Assembly: GCA_028706795.1 (NCBI GenBank)
Contig: JAQTVK010000059.1
Location: 1-6,431 of the forward strand
Source: Candidatus Omnitrophota bacterium
GTDB taxonomy: Bacteria; Omnitrophota; Gorgyraeia; Pluralincolimonadales; Pluralincolimonadaceae
DNA: 6,431 nt
Reading direction: 5' to 3'
In this document: one piece after another, positions 1 through 4,966 of the stretch
Layout: every line of letters begins with the position of its first letter
Position numbering within the stretch: position 1 is the first letter of the stretch
The notes under the pieces: generated by a model
Database searches by the model: none
What the model saw: the letters and a program-made list of their open reading frames with translations, nothing else
What the model was told of the DNA's origin: nothing
Program-made: the position numbers and the translations under genes

Positions 1-49
1 GAAAGGCCGAGCGGGACTTAAATTTCAAGGCGAATATTTCTGGGGACAT
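1..49 (-). CDS. Possible start of the next operon gene (partial, unrecognised)
   Basis: On the minus strand an ATG at 49-47 lies 18 bases after the last GT9 stop and opens a frame that reads MSPEIFALKFKSRSAF and runs off the left edge. The other two frames both stop within this stretch (TGA and TAA), so this is the only frame that could continue. There is no clear Shine-Dalgarno sequence before the ATG, and an in-frame TTG start nine codons in could also be considered. Sixteen residues are too few to recognise a family. No hairpin plus T-run terminator is seen here, which fits the operon continuing. Confidence 0.3.
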   Translation of the reverse strand, partial: MSPEIFALKFKSRSAF

Positions 50-67
50 GGCGCAAGCCGCGGCGGA

Positions 68-1114
68 CTATTCTTTGGTGAGGAGTTTTTCGGCAGCGGA
101 GAAGACTTCCTCGACGGCGATGGCATCGAGGCATTTGAAGCTGAGCTTGCAGTTGTGCGCGAGGCATTCCTCGCATCCGACATCCTTGTGGATGACGATG
201 TCGTCCGGGCCGACAGGGCCCCACCTCTGCGGGGAAAGGCCGGGGTCGAGGCGGCCGAATATCGAGATCACGGGCGTGCCGACGGCGACCGCGATATGGA
301 CCGGCCCTGAATCGTTTGAAATAAGCAGTTTGCACTTCTTAAGCAGCGCGGCGACTTCGCCGAGCGAATGTTCTTCGGATAAGACCATGGGCTTGTGAAG
401 CATCCCGGTCTCGACCTCCTCTACGGTCTTGACGTCCGACGGCCCGCCGATTATCACTATCTTTACGTTATACTTGTCGATCAGCTCGTCTGCCACCCGC
501 CCGAACCTGTATGCCGGCCAGCGTTTCGACCGGCAGCTCGCGCCCGGATGCACCGCAATGATGGTATCTTTTCCGCCGAGGTCGTTTAGCGCCATGAACC
601 TGTCGATCACCCTCTCGTATTCGGGTTTCACCGGCATATACAGCGTCCCGTCTTTCGGGGCTATGCCGATCGCGCGCAGGACATCGAAATTATACTCTAT
701 CTCGTGCTTCTCCCCGAGGTGCTTCGTGTCCTTAAGCCGTTTCGTCAGGAGGAAACCCCACTTCTTGTCATAGCCGACGCGTTCCGGTATGCCTGCCAGG
801 AAAGGTATGAGGTTGGACCTGACGGTAGGGTGCAGGATTATCGCTAGGTCGAAACCCTTCCTCCTCAACTCGAATATGAACCCGAGGCTGCCGAAGAACC
901 CTTTATGCTTATTATCCTTGTCGTAGAGAATGACCTCGTCCAGGTACGGGTTCCCGTCGACGACATCCTCCACATACGGCCGCGCCATGAACGCTATATG
1001 GGCGTTGGGATACGCCTCCCTCACGGCCTTTATCGACGGGGTGGAAAGGAGCACGTCGCCTATCCTGTCCGTCCTGATGACCAGTATCCTGTATTTTCTT
1101 TTATTTGCGTTCAT
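68..1114 (-). CDS. GT9 heptosyltransferase family protein, third stand-alone copy
   Basis: A 348-residue GT9 protein. YRILVIRTDRIGDVLLSTP contains the probable catalytic Asp20. YDKDNKHKG (64-72) and RVGYDKKWGFLLTKRLK (112-128) closely match the copy at 2054-3097, and the N-terminal halves align almost without gaps, so the two look like duplicates that diverged. The donor domain has HPGASCRSKRWP (189-200) and SNDSGPVHIA (266-275). The usual FGPTDP is replaced by FGRLDPGLSPQRWGP (286-300), a variant I associate with a subset of GT9 proteins. Cysteines 314, 317, 322 and 328 precede the terminal helix. By family it would add heptose or a similar sugar to the core from the cytoplasmic side. The ATG at 1114 overlaps the upstream gene by 14 bp; the ribosome site (GAAGA) is weak. 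It ends with TAG at 70-68. Confidence 0.94.
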   Translation of the reverse strand: MNANKRKYRILVIRTDRIGDVLLSTPSIKAVREAYPNAHIAFMARPYVEDVVDGNPYLDEVILYDKDNKHKGFFGSLGFIFELRRKGFDLAIILHPTVRSNLIPFLAGIPERVGYDKKWGFLLTKRLKDTKHLGEKHEIEYNFDVLRAIGIAPKDGTLYMPVKPEYERVIDRFMALNDLGGKDTIIAVHPGASCRSKRWPAYRFGRVADELIDKYNVKIVIIGGPSDVKTVEEVETGMLHKPMVLSEEHSLGEVAALLKKCKLLISNDSGPVHIAVAVGTPVISIFGRLDPGLSPQRWGPVGPDDIVIHKDVGCEECLAHNCKLSFKCLDAIAVEEVFSAAEKLLTKE

Positions 1115-2066
1115 CTAGTATCTTCTTCGCCGCATCAAAGACCTCGTCGGCGCTCACTGCCTTCATGCATTCAAGGTTATACCTGCACAACGCCGTCTCG
1201 CACGGCGAACAATGGAGCTCCTTAAATACCGCGGCCCCGGCCCTCGGGCCGTACTTCCTGGGGTCGGTCGGCCCGAATACCGCGACCGCCGGCGTCCCTA
1301 CCGAACCGGCTATGTGCAACGGCGCGCTGTCGTTGGTCACTATCATCAACGACCGTTTTATGATCCACGCCAGCTCGCGCAGGTTCGTCAGGCCGGCAAC
1401 CGATACCGCGTAATTCCTCATCTTCGACAGCACCCTTTCGCAGATCTCTTTGTCGGAACTGTCGCCTACGAAGACTACCTTTACCTTGAAGGCGTCTATA
1501 AGCATATCGCAGGCCTCGGCAAACCCGTCTTCCCTCCATCTCTTAATATGGCTCTTCGCGCCCGGGCTCACGCATATAAACTTCTCGTCACCAAGTATCC
1601 CTTTTGCTTTCAACAGTATAGATGCCTTTTCGGAGTCGTCCCTGCCTATCCATACGGGATACGGCACGCCGCCCGCGGTAATCCCCAGTTCCCTTATCTT
1701 GGCTAAATGTTCGTCTATCTTATGGCAGACCTCTCCGGCCCGGCCTTTCGCCTGTTTATTGCAAAACCTTGCGCCTACGAAAAAACCGAAGAGGCTGTTG
1801 CGCAGGTCGATAAGGAGGTCGTACCTGTTGCGCCTGAGGCAGGCCAAAAGTTTTATCTTGGAAACCGGCGGCGCGGACTTGTGGTAGACATATAATTTTC
1901 CTATGCGCGGATCGTCCTCGAATAATTCCGCGGCGCGGGGCCCTGCCACCACATCCAGGGTCGCGTCCTTGAAATTTTCCCGCAGCGCGCCGATAACGGG
2001 AAACGTCAGGACGACATCGCCAATATTGCTTAACGTCACGACGAGTATCTTATTTATGTTTTCCAT
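1101..2066 (-). CDS. GT9 glycosyltransferase, divergent second stand-alone copy
   Basis: A 321-residue GT9 family protein, somewhat shorter than its neighbours. NKILVVTLSNIGDVV holds the probable catalytic Asp17. The donor half has SPGAKSHIKRW (167-177), TNDSAPLHIA (244-253) and FGPTDP (264-269), followed by cysteines 286, 289, 294 and 300 and a terminal helix. It differs from the other three GT9 domains: the YD-x5-KG loop is replaced by YHKSAPPVSK (61-70), and the acceptor half has its own sequence (DLRNSLFGFFVGARFCNK). Family knowledge says a nucleotide-heptose or related sugar donor; the divergence suggests a different acceptor or sugar. It overlaps the upstream GT9 by 13 bp and the downstream one by 14 bp. 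The ATG at 2066 puts the first strand at the usual place; the only Shine-Dalgarno-like bases (GGAG) are eleven bases away, so coupling is likely. Confidence 0.92.
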   Translation of the reverse strand: MENINKILVVTLSNIGDVVLTFPVIGALRENFKDATLDVVAGPRAAELFEDDPRIGKLYVYHKSAPPVSKIKLLACLRRNRYDLLIDLRNSLFGFFVGARFCNKQAKGRAGEVCHKIDEHLAKIRELGITAGGVPYPVWIGRDDSEKASILLKAKGILGDEKFICVSPGAKSHIKRWREDGFAEACDMLIDAFKVKVVFVGDSSDKEICERVLSKMRNYAVSVAGLTNLRELAWIIKRSLMIVTNDSAPLHIAGSVGTPAVAVFGPTDPRKYGPRAGAAVFKELHCSPCETALCRYNLECMKAVSADEVFDAAKKILDERK

Positions 2067-3097
2067 TTGAGGAGCTTCTCCGCCTCAAGCATGACATCCT
2101 CGACGGTAACGGCCTTCATGCAAAGGGGTTCTTCGCACCTCACGTCATAACACGGTATCTTGCATCCGGGTTTTACCGGGCCACTCTGCAGGACCGTATA
2201 TACCCCATCTCCGTACGGCCCGGTGATCCTGGGGTCCGTAGGGCCGAATATCGCTATCGTCTTGGCGCCCTGGCTCACTGCTATATGCATGGGGCCCGAA
2301 TCATTAGAGATGACGAGGGAAGCGCGTTTCATTATCGCGGCCAGCTGCTTTAAGGTAGTCTTTCCCGCGGCGATGACGGGCTTATGCTTCATCATGCCGG
2401 ATATCTTTTCGCCGAGCTCGACGTCCTTTTGCGCCCCGGTGATGATAATGGGCGCTTTATATTCTTCGTATAACCTGTCGCCCAATCCGGCGAAATTCCC
2501 GGCGGGCCAGCGCTTGGGGTCCCAGTTCCCGCCCGGGTTCAATATGATGAACCGGTCCCCCTCGCCTATGCCGTGAGACTTCAAAAACCCGCGGGCGAAA
2601 ACCTCGTCTTCTTCGCCGGTAAAAAATTCCATGCTCTTTCCGTCGTCTTCACCCGTTATGACCTTTACGATATTAAGGAACTGCTCGACCTTATGGATAT
2701 CGGACGGCTGGGGCTTTATCTTCTTCGTAAGGAGAAAACCCCTTTTCGGGTTGTCTATGCCTACGCGCTCTTTGATCCCGGAGAGCGCGACCATAAGCGT
2801 CCGGGTAAGAGACCTGTGGAAGAGGAAGACACAGTCGAAACGGCGCGCCTTTAGTTCCGAAATAAGCTTGAGCTTGCCTATCAGTCCTTTATTCTCGCCC
2901 TTCTCATCGTATATTATAAGTTCATTCAAACGGGGGTTGAGCTCGAGGACCTCTTTGCAGCGCGGAACGACCATGCACGCTATATGGGCATCCGGGAAAT
3001 GTTTCCTGAGGGCCCTGATGGCCGGCGTCGAGAAGAGGACATCCCCGACCCAGTTCACGTTGATTACCAATATCCTGTCTATTTTTTCTTTTTCCAT
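2054..3097 (-). CDS. GT9 heptosyltransferase family protein (WaaF-like), first stand-alone copy
   Basis: A 347-residue GT9 (COG0859) protein, by family an inverting transferase that adds heptose from ADP-heptose to the lipopolysaccharide inner core in the cytoplasm. The N-terminal strand RILVINVNWVGD carries the probable catalytic Asp19. YDEKGENKG (63-71) and GFLLTKK (120-126) are shared with the copy at 68-1114. The C-terminal donor domain has NPGGNWDPKRWP (187-198), SNDSGPMHIA (264-273) and FGPTDP (284-289), then four cysteines (312, 316, 321, 326) and the helix starting AVTVEDVM. The length is typical. The ATG at 3097 is supported by AAGG seven bases upstream and by the position of the first strand. 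It overlaps the deacetylase by 19 bp and the next GT9 by 13 bp. WaaF-like is the closest general description, but donor and acceptor are not proven. Confidence 0.93.
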   Translation of the reverse strand: MEKEKIDRILVINVNWVGDVLFSTPAIRALRKHFPDAHIACMVVPRCKEVLELNPRLNELIIYDEKGENKGLIGKLKLISELKARRFDCVFLFHRSLTRTLMVALSGIKERVGIDNPKRGFLLTKKIKPQPSDIHKVEQFLNIVKVITGEDDGKSMEFFTGEEDEVFARGFLKSHGIGEGDRFIILNPGGNWDPKRWPAGNFAGLGDRLYEEYKAPIIITGAQKDVELGEKISGMMKHKPVIAAGKTTLKQLAAIMKRASLVISNDSGPMHIAVSQGAKTIAIFGPTDPRITGPYGDGVYTVLQSGPVKPGCKIPCYDVRCEEPLCMKAVTVEDVMLEAEKLLKWKT

Positions 3098-3876
3098 CTG
3101 TGCGCCTTAAGCCATATGTAGTATCCCGATGTCTTTATCCGGAAATCCAGGGAGCTGAACGGGCCGGAAGCGATCTTTATGCGTCTCAGCCGGTATGGAT
3201 CCAGGGCTATCGAGTTGTCGCGAGGCATGGTCACGAATCCCGCCTTATAACCCGCATCCCTGAGTATACCCCTCGTAAAATCGTTAAACCCGCCGTAAGG
3301 GAAACAAAATGTATAGACCGGTTTCCCTGTGATGGCCTCTATCGCCTTCTTGGATCCTACGGCTTCCCTCTTAAATCCTTCTTCTGTGGTCCCTTCGATA
3401 AACGGGTGCGTAACCGAATGGCTCTCTATATCAATGCCGGCATCGGACATCTCCTTCATTTGCGCGGCGGTAAGGAAATCCGGCTTCCCTATTGACCCCG
3501 AGATGACGAAGATGGTCGCGGGGACCTTATACTCCTTGAGTACAGGGAAAGCGTTAATGTAATTATCGAGGTAGCCGTCATCGAAGGTCACCACCGCGAT
3601 GTTGCGCGGGATCTTCTTCCCGCTTTTTATCATATCGGCAAGCTGCACGGACGAGATAATCTCGTATTTCCTGTCCCTTAGGTATTTCATCTGGGCCCGG
3701 AACTCTTTTACCGGGATGCTTAACTTAAGTTTCGCGCCGTGGTCGTCGACCGAATGGTACATAAGTATCGACGGGTAATAACACGTCTCGAGAAAACTGC
3801 GCCCCCCGAGATAGAGGGCCGCAGCCGCAGCCAAAATGACGGTTATTAATATTTTTTTCTTATTACTTAGAGCCAT
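3079..3876 (-). CDS. Membrane-anchored polysaccharide deacetylase (NodB domain, CE4)
   Basis: A 265-residue carbohydrate esterase family 4 protein, expected to remove N-acetyl groups from an amino sugar in a glycan, using a divalent metal. A basic N-terminus (NKKK, 5-8) precedes one hydrophobic segment at about 9-24, so the enzyme is probably anchored in the inner membrane with its domain in the periplasm. ILMYHSVDD (37-45) resembles PgaB/IcaB-type proteins. NodB motif 1 is TFDDG (97-101, Asp99 and Asp100). Motif 2 is SHSVTH (152-157, metal ligands His153 and His157). Motif 3 is represented by CFPYGG (191-196) and motif 4 by AGYKAGF (208-214). The usual motif 3 Arg and motif 5 His are not evident. 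The tail is basic (WKKKK). A strong ribosome site precedes the ATG. It overlaps the GT4 gene by 14 bp and the next GT9 by 19 bp, so it belongs to this operon. The substrate is unknown; core amino sugar is inferred. Confidence 0.93.
   Translation of the reverse strand: MALSNKKKILITVILAAAAALYLGGRSFLETCYYPSILMYHSVDDHGAKLKLSIPVKEFRAQMKYLRDRKYEIISSVQLADMIKSGKKIPRNIAVVTFDDGYLDNYINAFPVLKEYKVPATIFVISGSIGKPDFLTAAQMKEMSDAGIDIESHSVTHPFIEGTTEEGFKREAVGSKKAIEAITGKPVYTFCFPYGGFNDFTRGILRDAGYKAGFVTMPRDNSIALDPYRLRRIKIASGPFSSLDFRIKTSGYYIWLKAHRWKKKK
3105..3108 (-). promoter_or_regulatory. Ribosome binding site of the first stand-alone GT9
   Basis: TAAGG on the minus strand, with AAGG seven bases before the ATG at 3097. 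It lies within the final codons of the deacetylase gene, consistent with translational coupling. Confidence 0.45.
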
Positions 3877-4966
3877 CTATCACCTCTCTGTATACTTTCT
3901 CCACCTGCCGCGCCATCCTCTCTGCCGAAAAATGCGACTCGGCGTATTTTTTCGCGGCGGCGCTTATCTTCATGGCGAATTCCCGGTCGGTCAAAATTTT
4001 CTTTATCGCCTCTTTAAGGTCACGGCTGTCCAGAGGGTCGACCAAAACCCCTATCCCCGTATCTTCGTTCATCGTCTTGAAATCGCCTACGTTGGATGAT
4101 ATAACGGGAACTCCCATCAGCATAGCTTCGACGATTGTCAGGCCGAACCCTTCGCTTGTGCTCGGCCTCGCGAACACATCCATTACGGAAAGGAGATCGT
4201 GGGTATCCAAAGTGTTCCCGACGAAACACACGTTCCCTTTGATGCCGAGCTCCGAGACCCTGGCCCTGATCTTATTCTCGATCCTTCCGCCTCCTACTAT
4301 CAACAGTTGCGCGTCCCGGATATCATCGAGCAGCCCCTTGAACGCGGCGAGGAGGATCAAATGGCCCTTCTCTTCCGAAAGCCTCGCTATTATACCGATA
4401 ACCGGGCTCTCTTTCAACCCATATCTCTTCCTTATCTCCAGTTTTTCCTGCGCGGTATATACGTGCTTGAACCTTGAAAGGTCCAGCCCGTTATGAATCA
4501 CCCGGATCTTTTTCTCGTCCCTATTGAAATCATTCTTCAGGTGTTCGTAGACAGCCATGCTTATGGCTATCGTGACCTCTCCCCAGCACGGCAGGACCTT
4601 CCTGAAAAAATGAGGACGGTAGAAACCGTGCCATGTGGATACGTACGGCACCTTTGTCATGCCGGAAAGTATACATGCGGCGAACTGCGCGACCCTGGTC
4701 TGTGCGTGTATGATCTCTATCTTCTCCTCCTTGACCAATTCCCGCAATTTAAAAACAGTCGCGGTTATCTTCGGGCTGGCGATCGATTTCGTCCCTAAGG
4801 GGACCCTCACCGCCTTGATCCCCGGCAACAGATCTTTCTGCAGTTCCCCTCCTGCCGAAGCCACGAAGACCGAATGACCCGCCTTCCATAGGGCATTGGC
4901 CAGGGTAATAGTGTACCTCTCGATACCTCCTACGTTCAGGTTACTCGTCAAAAGTAATATCTTCAT
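3863..4966 (-). CDS. GT4 family glycosyltransferase
   Basis: A complete 367-residue GT4 (GT-B fold, retaining) glycosyltransferase. The N-terminal domain opens with MKILLLTSNLNVGGIERY, the glycine-rich acceptor-side loop of this family. HAQTR (88-92) and HNG (158-160) follow. The donor domain has ARLSEEKG (194-201), LLIVGGG (221-227) and the E-x7-E motif at E272 and E280 (SEGFGLTIVEAM). The length is normal and there is no signal peptide, so it should act at the cytoplasmic membrane face on a nucleotide-sugar donor. The ATG at 4966 was chosen because it begins the family's first beta strand and overlaps the upstream TGA as ATGA. The frame stays open upstream to 5209, but that extension is arginine-rich nonsense antiparallel to nothing known and lies over the GT9 domain. 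The 3' end overlaps the deacetylase by 14 bp. The sugar transferred cannot be told from sequence. Confidence 0.95.
   Translation of the reverse strand: MKILLLTSNLNVGGIERYTITLANALWKAGHSVFVASAGGELQKDLLPGIKAVRVPLGTKSIASPKITATVFKLRELVKEEKIEIIHAQTRVAQFAACILSGMTKVPYVSTWHGFYRPHFFRKVLPCWGEVTIAISMAVYEHLKNDFNRDEKKIRVIHNGLDLSRFKHVYTAQEKLEIRKRYGLKESPVIGIIARLSEEKGHLILLAAFKGLLDDIRDAQLLIVGGGRIENKIRARVSELGIKGNVCFVGNTLDTHDLLSVMDVFARPSTSEGFGLTIVEAMLMGVPVISSNVGDFKTMNEDTGIGVLVDPLDSRDLKEAIKKILTDREFAMKISAAAKKYAESHFSAERMARQVEKVYREVIDGSK
3881..3889 (-). promoter_or_regulatory. Ribosome binding site of the deacetylase
   Basis: AGAGAGGTG on the minus strand, with its AGAGG core six bases before the ATG at 3876. It lies inside the last codons of the GT4 gene and fixes the deacetylase start. 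It is the clearest Shine-Dalgarno match in the window. Confidence 0.7.

Noticed and set aside
1212..1706. Plus-strand open frame of 164 codons
   Set aside because: Antisense to the divergent GT9, which has clear motifs in its own frame. No domain or ribosome site supports the plus-strand frame.
2070..2081. Small inverted repeat GGAG-AAG-CTCC just before the second stand-alone GT9
   Set aside because: Four paired bases around a three-base loop within the coding end of the upstream gene (residues EKLLK of a conserved terminal helix) are easily explained by protein coding.
3972..4496. Plus-strand open frame of 174 codons
   Set aside because: Antisense to the GT4 donor domain and rich in Ser, Pro and Ile as expected from complementing that sequence.
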